Shown: positions 11,133 to 21,300 of the stretch, in pieces
Position numbering within the stretch: the stretch's first letter is position 1
Layout of the letters: the number at the start of each line of letters is the position of its first letter
From: Nectonema munidae
Taxonomy: Eukaryota; Nematomorpha; Nectonematoida; Nectonematidae
Direction of reading: 5' to 3'
NCBI GenBank assembly: GCA_030549495.1
Contig: JAUIRK010001056.1
Span: 576,001-640,000 of the forward strand
Length of the DNA stretch: 64,000 nt
Position numbers and translations under genes: made by a program
The notes under the pieces: generated by a model
Databases searched by the model: none
What the model was told of the DNA's origin: nothing
Seen by the model: only the letters and a program-made list of their open reading frames with translations

Positions 11133-11440
11133 AGTAAAATCCCGTAATACCTTTGAGACTTTATTTTTGTGGTCTTAATTGCGAGATGATCTTATTAGTG
11201 AGTTTAGAGATAAATAAATCCTGGATATAACGACCACTCCTGATACTAATGATAAGTGGTCTTATTATGGATGTGAATATATGCTAATCTTATGCAACAC
11301 ATCACATGCTGTTTGTCGCTAGCAACACGACATAGCTTAGAGTTAGTGTGGATAAAATACACATGTGCTACTGGTCGTAATATTGAAGGGCTAGTCGTAA
11401 TGCCGAATTAGAGGGGTGGTCGTTATACCGAGAAAACTTG
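11133..11440. mobile_element. Possible pogo-like MITE
   Basis: The left end follows TA as CAGTAAAATCCCGTAATACC. The right end near 11440 reads, in reverse complement, CAAGTTTTCTCGGTATAACG, a loose inverted match. Between them GGTCGTAAT, GTGGTCGTTAT and GACCACTCC recur in both orientations, as in the sub-terminal repeats of pogo/Tc1-type MITEs. The right boundary is uncertain. Confidence 0.4.
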
Positions 11441-12195
11441 TGCGAAAAATAAATGGTTAAAAAAACGTCACAACAAAATAAGGTCACAAATATGAGGTGC
11501 TTGCCTGAGTGACGTGGTTTTAAAGCGAGATTTTATATAAAGTGCTTGTTGACGTAAATTGGCCTTTTACTCCATTAACTCTGTTCGTAACGGGCTATTT
11601 TCATTTCCTCAGTGACGAGGGGCTATTTTAGCCCCCCCCCCCTATTAAATATTTTTACAAAATCTCGCGTGAATCCACTAAATAATTGTTTGTAAATTTG
11701 ATGGCGCCATTTATTTTTCATGAAAATGAATCAAACCTGCCAATCAATGTAAAATATATAAACTTGAAAATATATAATAAATTCAACATTTTTAGGTTAA
11801 TATTTGATAACTTTTGATGATTAATTCACCCAAAATATTTTACCTGTCAGTAAATTACCTTTCACAGGTGACTTGTGTAACTACAAATGGCTATGTCCTG
11901 CAAAAGTTACGATAAAAAATTAAGAGGACCATCAAACTGTGAAAAGGTGATGGATAAATTTGGGCCAAATAAATTAAACCAGAATTAATTGGGAAGAATT
12001 GAAACCGGTTTCACTATAGTTATTTCAGCAATGAATACATGATTTTCTTCGCAACTTTTTTCAAGCTAAATTTGCCGTTATATGCTGATTCAAAAAGATG
12101 GCCATTATTTCTAGATCCATCATTACCTGCTGCCTAAAAATCTAAAATCGTAAAAAAAGGAGAAAATAGAGAAAGGCTTTTAATTAAAAAATAAA
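11441..12195. other. Spacer downstream of the SF3A2 gene, no gene seen
   Basis: No conserved motif. A C9-10 homopolymer lies at about 11633-11642. The part nearest 12195 should hold the SF3A2 3' UTR; I saw no exact AATAAA in the first 50 bases past the stop. Confidence 0.4.
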
Positions 12196-13110
12196 TTAAT
12201 TAAAGGTGGGCGGCTTAGGAGGCGGCTGCAGAGGCATGCTTGGGGGCGGAGGTGGAAGAGTTATGATGCGCCCACCCTGAGGAGATTGAGCAGCGAAGGA
12301 CATTTGCTGTTGTTGATGTGATGGTGACATGCCTTGCACTTGACTCAATGGCGGAAGACGCGGTGGGTTGAAAATTGGAGGAGCTGTGGGCGTGAAAACT
12401 GGAGTCATCGGAAAAGCATTTTGCTGGAAGTTGGGAAACAACGACTCCAACTCTTTTGCTTTTTCACTCCTGTAAATGAACTGTAGGTAAAATTGCTTGA
12501 TATCTGCATTCCATTTCGTCCAAAATTTGCCCACAGACTTATCTACTTCCTTGGCTGGAACTTTGAAAGCAATCGTCTCATATGGCTCGGCAGCGAAGAG
12601 AAGATACTGCCACGACTTGTCAGGTGCTTCTACTTTCTGCTCATACGCCGACATGAAGCGATGCAAGGGCGTAATGAATTCTACGATTTCAGGATAATCG
12701 ATTTGGAAGAGAAGACCGAGCGCATTGGACTCAGGATCTCTGATCTTGCTCACTTTATAGCCAGGACGTCCAATCTTCACGAACTTTTTCGTTTCGACGC
12801 GCGGCACCTTTGTTGCAGGCAAAATGTTCACATTTTCCTGGGCATTGCGCGCAGCCCTCCTTGCCAGACTCGCTTGATGTTTTTTGCCCTGGGTGTGAGC
12901 TAAGTAGCTGCCTTCATTGTTGTGGAGTGTGAGGCAAAGTCTGCACTCATACGTGCCAAGATGATTCTTCATGAAATAGGGATCCTTGTTCAAGTCAATC
13001 GTTTCTAAAGCAAGTTGTCTCAGACGCTCTCTCCTGTCCCTGTTCGCCTCAGAAGAGGAGGCCACGCCACCCGATCCCGTCTTTCCTCCTGCTCTATGCT
13101 GAAAGTCCAT
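12196..13110 (-). CDS. SF3A2: Splicing factor 3A subunit 2 (SF3A2/SF3a66)
   Basis: A single open frame of 304 aa. The start MDFQHRAGGKTGSGGVASSS is nearly invariant in SF3A2 from yeast Prp11 relatives to human. A matrin-type U1-like C2H2 zinc finger follows (C56, C59, H72, H78 in YECRLCLTLHNN...H..GKKH). Then come KKFVKIGRPGYKVSKIRDPE, LLFQIDYPEI and WQYLLFAAEPYETIAFKVP, the conserved PRP11 region that contacts SF3A3 and SF3B in the U2 snRNP (family knowledge). The tail is proline/glutamine-rich (PPPPPSMPLQPPPKPP) but lacks the long heptad repeats of the 464-aa human protein; its length is closer to the shorter insect form. The start is fixed by the conserved N-terminus. A TTTAG acceptor-like site lies 26 nt upstream of the ATG (AG at 13137-13138), so the 5' UTR may be spliced or trans-spliced. 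No intron lies in the coding region. The gene acts in nuclear pre-mRNA splicing. Confidence 0.97.
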   Translation of the reverse strand: MDFQHRAGGKTGSGGVASSSEANRDRRERLRQLALETIDLNKDPYFMKNHLGTYECRLCLTLHNNEGSYLAHTQGKKHQASLARRAARNAQENVNILPATKVPRVETKKFVKIGRPGYKVSKIRDPESNALGLLFQIDYPEIVEFITPLHRFMSAYEQKVEAPDKSWQYLLFAAEPYETIAFKVPAKEVDKSVGKFWTKWNADIKQFYLQFIYRSEKAKELESLFPNFQQNAFPMTPVFTPTAPPIFNPPRLPPLSQVQGMSPSHQQQQMSFAAQSPQGGRIITLPPPPPSMPLQPPPKPPTFN

Positions 13111-13393
13111 TGCTATTTCAAGGTTTCAGTTAATCCCTAAATAAAAAAAGTAGGAATTACATCATACAAAAAAATTCTCACCTAGTTTAAAAAATAAGAA
13201 AATTGATTGGAACAAGAACTCCAATCAAAGATTGACATTCTAAAAGCCGATTTTAGTCCGAAAAATTGATTTCCATGTTTGAAAAGATCTCTTGATACAT
13301 TTATAGTAAAGCTGTTATTAATCTTACATAAAGAACAAGAATGAGATGAATAAATAGAAATTGAGATACATAAATATGTATGTAATATTCTAT

Positions 13394-13595
13394 CAGGGGC
13401 GCACATCCTGAAAATTTTGGGAGGGGGAGGGCTATTTTTTTATAATTTTCAAAATTTATTATAAAAGAATTTTTTTTCAATGAATACACCACAATTATTA
13501 CCCGACATTATACTTGCACTGTAAGGTCTCAATCCCACGACAACTGCATAGATTTTATCAAGTCAAATTACCTCGCCTCCGGATGTGCGCCTCTG
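13394..13595. mobile_element. hAT MITE, 202 bp (first copy)
   Basis: Ends are CAGGGGCGCACATCC and, in reverse complement at the right, CAGAGGCGCACATCC. Flanks TATTCTAT (13386-13393) and TATTGTAT (13596-13603) match at 7 of 8, an 8-bp hAT target duplication. The interior contains ATTACCCGACATTATACTTG, which recurs in a truncated second copy at 29758-29917. Confidence 0.8.
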
Positions 13596-13603
13596 TATTG
13601 TAT

Positions 13604-14512
13604 ATATATTCCAAAAATTGAAATCAAGTTCGTCGACACTTTATTAATAATTGAAATCAATTTCCACATTAAAATTTTTTAATTTATTGACATTGGGCCT
13701 TCTTCTCTAATCAGGATATTGATTTCTTCCTAAAATTCTAATAGAAATAATAGTATTCTTTAGATTTCTTCCTAAAGATTTTAATCCTAAAATTAAAGAT
13801 CTTCAATATTTGCAAGCTAAAGATCATGTCGAAAGTTGGTCAGGGGTAGATTAAAAATTTCTATAGCCTGTGTAGTGTCAATAATTTATCAAAATTATAA
13901 CTAAACTTTAAAAAGAGATCCCATTTGGGAGAGCGTCTAGAGTTCCCTTATGTCCCCTGCTGTTGGTATTTACACACAAATCCATGATTTCTAGGACTGA
14001 TTTTATAGAAGTTATTTTTACAGAGCTCAGTAAATAATAGTCTGATTAAAATTATTTTCAGGATATAACTTAAGATTATATTCATAAAGATAATTACAAA
14101 TAATTGAAGCAAAATGTTAGATCTAGAATAAATATTTAACATTAAAAATATAATAGCAATAATGAAAGAAAAGTAAATTTAATAGGGTTTAGTCATATGC
14201 AATTTTTACACGTAAAAAACAACTTATTAATATTAAATTAATTTAGTCTGGACAAACTTAAAAACTACTATTTTATCTAGAAATTTTGGCAGAAAAAGTT
14301 TACCCAAGTTGATTTTATTTAAATTTTAATTTATAGCGAACATTTTATTAGTTTAGCAAAAAAAGTATAATTTTGTTAAAATTTGAAAAAAAATATCGAT
14401 TAATTTTAGTTTACCTTCCATTTTAAGTGAATTTATTCAAATTTAGGTGTATCAGATTTTACTTGTTTCTAATATTGAGTTCAGTTATAGATTTGGTCCT
14501 TTCAAATTTGTT
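13604..14512. other. AT-rich spacer, no gene seen
   Basis: Only AT-driven short frames. No conserved coding motif, tRNA box or terminal repeat was found. Confidence 0.4.
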
Positions 14513-14520
14513 CAAATATG

Positions 14521-14762
14521 CAGGGCCGGCCTTAGGCCACTGCAACCTTGCGGCTTTGATGATATATTGTATGATTTCGCTAAATGCAAGATTCGAAAAG
14601 TAACCTTACTTTGATCGTCATTTTGTGTTAATAAAAAAGTAATAAAACAAATCCCTTTTCTTTTTTTCAAAATCTTATTTCTCACTTTTAATCTTTTTTC
14701 CTACCCACACTGGTCCCCGCTCCATTTTGCATAGGGCCCCGCGAACACTAGGGCCGGCCCTG
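14521..14762. mobile_element. hAT MITE, 242 bp, CAGGGCCGGCC ends
   Basis: The left end is CAGGGCCGGCCTTAG; the right end in reverse complement is CAGGGCCGGCCCTAG. Flanks CAAATATG (14513-14520) and AAAATATG (14763-14770) match at 7 of 8, an 8-bp duplication. No coding sequence. CAGGGCCGGCC is a common hAT terminus. Confidence 0.8.
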
Positions 14763-14770
14763 AAAATATG

Positions 14771-16122
14771 TTTGAAATGGTACAATTATTTGTAATTTTA
14801 GTTTTTAAGAGGGGGAAGCCTTAGAGATCCAATCCAATTTTCAACTGTTAAGCTTTTTTTTGATACACCATGACAACAATCTGTAATTATTCATAATACT
14901 CGCTTTAATGGTTAAAATTATTTTAGGATTCGGAAATTCAATAGATTGTTCAATTGTTTCGATCAGAGTATTCCAGCAATTTCGAACTTTCTGTATTATG
15001 GCTTGCTTATAATTAATATTTTTTGCTTTAAAAACATTAAGTTGCAAGTTTTAAAAGTACTGAAGTTGAGTGATAGTACAAAAAATAATTGCAAAACTTA
15101 ATGGAATTTGTCCGGAGAAATATTTCAGGAAAGGTTTTATTACTTGAATTTGTTTCTTAGCCTTTTTTTATCGTATTACCACTCTAGATTTTCAAATAAA
15201 TAACCATAACCCCTATAGCTATTATATTATGTTTTCAATTGGCATAAAAATAGAAAGAAAAAAAATTATTTTAATTTATTGAAAAGTAAGTTAGAATATC
15301 AAAATAAGAAAAGAAACAAAACTTCAGAAAAAAATATAATTTCATAAATATATATATATATATATACGGGTTATATCGAAGGTCAGAATAACAAGATATT
15401 TTACTATCAACAAGATATTCTGTTCATTTTGACTTTTTTTTTAAAACTTATTTGTTTTAGTGGGGTAATGGTGGATTATTAGTGAATAACATACTTTATT
15501 AAGAATTATTAAAAGATTTTTTGCAAAGTATTACTATTTTTTAATCTCTTAACTTATCTAATTGAAATTTAGTTCTTTTATTTTATTTCTTTTCATAGAA
15601 GTCTATGCTATGAGTAAAAATTAAAGCTATGTAAGATTATTCTTCTCTGATGCGATACCGAAAGCAAAATTAGTCTATGCGCGTCTTTTAAGCATACGTT
15701 GAAAAGTATTTATGATTGAAACTTGCTCGTTTGAGATCAAAGGTTTTTTCTGTGAGCAGTATGTCTAAAGTGTCATTCTAATCCACTATCTTATAGTTGC
15801 CAATTTGTGCATGGTAAAAATCGCTAGAAAGATGAGTTTAAATAAAATTCGCTCTCAAGGCAATAATACTATCAATTTATTCACAGGCTGTATTGATCTG
15901 CTTGCAAAAGATAGGCACGGTTGTTAAAACTAACTGTCAAATAAACAGTTGAAGCTAATAAATGTATAAAATGTGAGTTGTATTAATTTGTATTTTTTAC
16001 TGATTTATAATTATACCATAGGCCTCAATTTAGGGACTAGTTATAGACTGAAAATTAAAAAAATTTAATAAAGGATAACGAAGATTTGATATAAATTTAA
16101 CAATCAATACTTTTAAAGGATC
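14771..16122. other. AT-rich spacer, no gene seen
   Basis: Contains a (TA)n run near 15349-15366. No supported gene on either strand. Confidence 0.4.
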
Positions 16123-16171
16123 AAGTGTAGAATCTGTCTCGAGAACGTTTTGAGAGTCAGATTCTACACTT
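16123..16171. repeat. Inverted repeat, 14-bp perfect arms
   Basis: AAGTGTAGAATCTG (16123-16136) and its exact reverse complement (16158-16171) flank a short loop that itself contains CTCGAGAA and TTTTGAGAG. As RNA it would form a strong hairpin. It may be a tip-to-tip transposon remnant or a terminator-like structure. Confidence 0.7.
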
Positions 16172-16360
16172 AATTGTGATTTCCGAAATTTCTCTCGAAA
16201 AGTTTTTTTTATTTAACATGGATTTTTCCAAACTTATCTAATGAAAATTAAGCAGACGATTTCAAGTCATTTTTTTTATCCTAATAGATTTTGATTTTAA
16301 AATTCCAGCAAAGTTTTTCTTCTGCATCTGCTCTTTTCATATATACACAAGTACTTTAAA

Positions 16361-17040
16361 ATGAAACATCAAATTGATATGAATAATAATTTTTACATAA
16401 ACTTTCTGTTCAAAATAATTAATGAAAGTGACAATATACAAATTATAAACTTTTTGAAGAAAAAAAAACTTTTGTTTAACCAAATGAATTGGGATTATTG
16501 TACCTTACGGAGCTTGAAAATTTCTGTTAAAAATACAACTTTAATAGCTTCAGTTTCTCGAAAAACATTTGTTTAGTTTTTTAAGAGAAATTTGTAAAAA
16601 TTATATGGTTAAAAATCCCATTAAAAACTGGGAGGGCCAGGTAAAATTGTTGAAATTGATGAGTCATGTTTTTCACATAAGGTTATTCATAAAGGAAGAG
16701 CTCCAGAAAAAGCTATATGGATTTTTGGTCGATAGTAAAAGACAGAATAGCTTTGCCAATTATTCAAAAAGTCGTAAGACCGGGAACTACAATCCATTCT
16801 GATCAGTGGAGATCTTATTCGAAAATTCAAAAAAATTGAACCTAAATCATAAAACTAAATCATTATCTGAATTTTGTTGATAAGAACATGGGGGTTCACA
16901 CAGAATCGATAGAATCTTATTGGGGAACAAAAAAAGATAAAGTCAAAAAAATATGTTAGAAACATACATATTCGAGATGATTTGGAGAGATAGATATCGG
17001 GAAACCGCTTTTGAAAATTTATGCTCGCAAATTTCACAAC
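16361..17040 (+). mobile_element. Merlin (IS1016-like) transposase relic
   Basis: Plus-strand pieces in different frames give IIN-FLKKKKLLFNQMNWDYC (N-terminal block before a zinc-binding region), then IVEIDESCFSH (first catalytic D), KGRAPEKAIWIFG, RPGTTIHSDQWRSYS (second D) and NFVDKNMGVHTESIESYWGT with KKDKVKK (catalytic E). Their order and spacing are those of the DDE_Tnp_IS1595/Merlin domain. Frameshifts and at least one stop break the gene. I could not define the terminal repeats or the target duplication. Confidence 0.75.
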
Positions 17041-17160
17041 AATATCAAATTTGATAAAAAATTTTCAATTGATTAATCAATATATATCTATTTTAAATTT
17101 TTTTCATGCTCAATAAAATTTCTTTTATTGATTATAATCATTTACACGTAATGTATATAA

Positions 17161-17256
17161 TACTAACTTTAAGATTAAAATCAGGTTTTGTTAATACTAA
17201 CTCTGAAATTAAAATCAAATTTTGTTAATAATAACCCTAAAATGATGTTTTGCTAA
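17161..17256. repeat. Tandem repeat, period 34 bp, about 2.8 copies
   Basis: Units begin at 17161, 17195 and 17229. The first two share TACTAACT, then ATTAAAATCA and TTTTGTTAA; the third is more diverged and shorter. No coding role is apparent. Confidence 0.7.
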
Positions 17257-18271
17257 TAGATAACTAATTTACCAGGGTAACCTTAGTTTGTGGAGCTTTT
17301 TGCTTTAGTAAGCAGCTTGTTGTGGGTGCCCATTCAGCAGGCGGGTATAACAAAAAATGTTTAACTTGGATGCCAGGATTGAGCATAGGGTATTTCTCAT
17401 GCCTTTAACTAGACTTATTTGAAACAGAAATGAAAGCTTTTAAGTAGAAGTATCATTTATAGTAAATTGACTGATTTTACATTACCATTTTATGATCATT
17501 ACGATAATCATATTACAAAACTATCACACATACACTAAGAAAAGGCTGTTCAATTTGTGTAAAAGCAGTGGGAAAAATATTTTATTGTAAAAAAAGTTTG
17601 CCTCCCTTTGCATCTTAAATATATAAGTACAAAACTAAAATAAATAAATTTGTTTTCAAGATGGGAAGGCTTAAAGTTGTATTTGTTAGAGTAGTAAATT
17701 TCCGTGAAGGTAATGATGCCTTAAAGCAAACTATAGCTTAGAAAAATTTATTCACTGAAATATTTAGTTATATATTACTATTTTTATCCATAAACTTTGA
17801 ATTATAAAAATACTTATTATGAACTGTTAGCCACAAAAATTTTTTAGATTTTTGAATGCATACTAATAATAATCAAATGAGATATATATTTTAATTTTCA
17901 TCATTGCAATTACTTTGAAACAAATAATGCCTTTTAGGCCCAAAAGAACACCAGTATCGTAAAAAATATCGTGTCATAAGTTATTTAAAAAGATTAGCAA
18001 ACGATTACTTTTCAAAAGCCTACGCCTTAAAAGGTTAACATACTTTTTAACGTTTATCTTATTTATCAAAGTTTTAATTGTTTTTTTAGATCACTTAAAT
18101 ACCGATTTTCTGAATGCTTTTCAAACGCAATATTATAAAATGTAGTTTATCTCCAATCTCATTTCCTCGTTCACTTCTTTCATTCAGTCATTGTGAACGT
18201 TTGGTTCGGTTTGCAATTTTTCTTACTATTTACTATATACAAAAAATGATTATATTTTTTCACAAAATTAG
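17257..18271. other. Region 5' of the first identified NDUFAF6-like exon
   Basis: The missing N-terminal exon (mitochondrial presequence and the residues before RYDYE) may lie here, but I found no exon with a matching donor phase. An ATG at 17661 followed by a GTAATG donor-like site gives the wrong phase. An in-frame ATG at 18246 directly upstream of the exon could also be the start, giving a very short N-terminus. Confidence 0.3.
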
Positions 18272-18371
18272 ACGCTATGACTATGAAAATTTTTTGTGCT
18301 GCCTTCTTTACCCAAAAGACATCAGAAGCTTTTCATTTGCTATTCGCGCTTTCAACGCCGAAGTTTCCAGG
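18272..18371 (+). CDS. NDUFAF6: NDUFAF6-like exon A (first identified)
   Basis: Acceptor AAATTAG at 18265-18271 and donor GTATCC at 18372. It encodes RYDYENFLCCLLYPKDIRSF and AIRAFNAEVSR. It enters in phase 2 and leaves in phase 0, so an upstream coding exon or a start at 18246 is required. Confidence 0.8.
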
Positions 18372-21300
18372 GTATCCTTCGATATTCTATCTTTTTGTCT
18401 ATTAAATACTACTGAATCTTTTTTCTTTGCAAACTAGTTAATATAAATTTTTCAAAAATTTAACAAAAACATTTTCCTTTTTATTTGTTCAAGAAAAAAC
18501 TAAAATATTTTAAGTTGTGAAGAGTCAATCATGTTCGCAAAGTTTAGCAGGCCAGTAAAAATACCTATTGTAGATTAACCCTTTGACGACCATTGTGACA
18601 ATAGTGCCCCAAAAATGAAAGCCGTCTTTTTTCAAATATATAAAATTCCATTAAAAATGAACTCAGGCCATTAGTCTTCAAAATGCTGATCTTCAAAGCG
18701 TTAAGGTAATAAATAAAAGTTTGTTGAAAAATATAATTCATATTTTTTTATTCTAGAATTGATTTTAACCCTTTAAGGACTATAATTTTAAGACTATTCG
18801 TCTTTTTTTCAATAGAATTTTTTGTATTTAAAGCAAGGCTTCAAAGCCGCTCAAAATTGTGGGGCTATGGAACAAATATTTTTTTATGGCTCCGACGTTT
18901 TATATAATTTTATTTAAATAGAATATGGACATGAACTAACACTGATTATTTATATTTCAAGGTTATATATGTAACAATTGTGCTTTTTATACATCACGAA
19001 TTATACGATTGTACCCAGACATAGGGAGCCGTTTTTTTGTTATTTGTGACTCCGACTCCTGGTAAAAAAATTTTGCGACTCCGGCTCCGAAGCCCTGATT
19101 TAAAGGAGACCATTTTCATTTCTTGGGACACCAGTGTCCCACTAGTCCTCAAAGGTTTAAGCGAAAAAATGTGTCTTATAGATGAGAATTTGGTACTTTT
19201 TAAAGTCAGTAAAACTTTAAGAGATAAAATGTTAAGTAAGTCGCTTTATTTTTTATTAAGTGCAATCATATATAATTTTTATCATTTTCCTTTCAACAAT
19301 GCTGATTGGGAGTTTATGAGGCACTCGAGACATTTTGACTGTTATGTTTTTTCTTAACTTTAAGGTTTCAATGATGACCAAAAGTCATAATGCCGCTCTT
19401 CTGCGCTACGATTTTTGGAAGAGAATGGTGCTGGATATCTTCGATAGTGAAAATGCTTGTACGCCAATGCATCCAATAGCATACTCTCTTTCAAAGGTCA
19501 GCTTTATTGTTCGCTAAAATTTATCTACTTCTTTATCGGTCACGCTGCTTAATTTATTTTTGTGCAACATTATACTTATATTTCAGAAACCGATTCATAA
19601 ACCCACAGTTTTGTCATTTAACCCTTTCACTCGCGATGGGGGACACTAGTGTCGCATAAAATAAAAATTGCATACCTTAACCCATTTAAGGCCAAGCAAA
19701 GCAGACGATATCTAAAAAACGCAGACGATTTATATTCAAAGTCATTGAAAAAAGCAGACGAAGATGAAATTACTTATGTTCCAAAATAGGAACATTGGCC
19801 GTAAATGGGTTAATTTATATAAAAATCATTGAAAAATATAAGCAGACGATTACTTTTCAAAAATAGGGCCTTTAACCCTTTGAAGTCCAAAATTTTAAAG
19901 ACTTATCGTCTGCTTTATTTTTCAATACAATTTTATATATCTAATACAGACGATTTTCATTTCCTGGGACACATGTGACCCATCGGTCCTTAAAGGGTTA
20001 ATGCTTAACCACTATTATACACTAAGATAGTGGTTCCCAAATTGTAAAATGAGAATTTTGGGGAGTTGAAATTGAAAAATTTTGATTTTTAAATCGAATT
20101 AAATTTTTGCAAAACGTTCCCTACTTTTTTAATTGTATACCTTTATTAATCGGTTATCGACCACAGTCGACTTTACAAAAATGAGAATCGTCTACGTTTA
20201 TTAATGCTTTTTAATACAAATCTTCTGCTTTATACAGTCATGTCTCATTAATCCGGCCATGTTGGTTTCAACCTAAAATCGACCGGATACTGAAGAACCG
20301 GACTAATGAATCAAGAATCTCTTTGAGAGGAAACAGGACAAATCTAAGTGGAGTTTGAAGTTTGTCTAGGGTTGAAAGGTAGTTATTCCGCGATAAATAC
20401 AACGGTATCTGGATTGTTATGAATAAAATTAAATTTTATTAACGTAAAGTAATGCCACTTTACAAATGCATGGCATGATTTTTTACAAAAAGAAAAAAAA
20501 TCATAAATAATTTATGGTGTTGTTAGATGGCGAGAATAAACTCGAGCTAAAGTATGAATGAAGTAAATCTTTTTGTCATCGATGTCTGATATAATGTCTT
20601 GAAGGTTAGATATGTGCTTTGTTGCTTTAGATATTCCACTGAACTCTAGATATGTGATCAACTGCTGTAGGTGTGACCTTGCCTCTTTAGATGTTATAAT
20701 ATTAGGACTCACGTCATCACAGTCAGGTGTTGGTAGAGAAAGATTTGTTGCATCGTTTGAATCATCCTGCACTATCTCCAGGATGTTGTGATCACTCATT
20801 TCTCCTGTGGTTGGTACATCATTGTCCATGTTAATGAATGGGATAGGATCTGTTATTTCTGGAGTGAGATTATTGATGAGATCTCGAAGACTGTCTATTG
20901 TGATTTCACCCTCATCATCTCCAGTGAAATTATTTTGACCTCTTGTTTCAATGTCAAATTTAGTTTGGGGTAGGATTGAAACATGTTCCCAACACTTAGC
21001 AATAGTAAAACTGCTGACATGGCTCCAATCATGTTTTATCATGGACAAGGCTTGACGGATGTCAATTGTTTGCGGTTTGTTTTCTTCCGCATACTGGATG
21101 TAATGTCTGACAAGCTGCTTTCTATAGTGGCACTTAAAACTATGGATTATGCCAGCATCCATGGGCTGGATATGAGAGGTTGTGTTTGGTGGCAGAAACT
21201 TTATTTTCACATTCGTCAACTTCAAGTCTTTAGTAGAGTGGCTGCTTGCATTATCCAGTAGCAGCAGAATATGACGCCTTGTCTCTTCATACTTTTGTCC

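Noticed and set aside
12493-12903. 136-codon open frame opposite SF3A2
   Set aside because: It lies on the other strand of a strongly conserved coding exon and has no motif of its own; it is a shadow frame.
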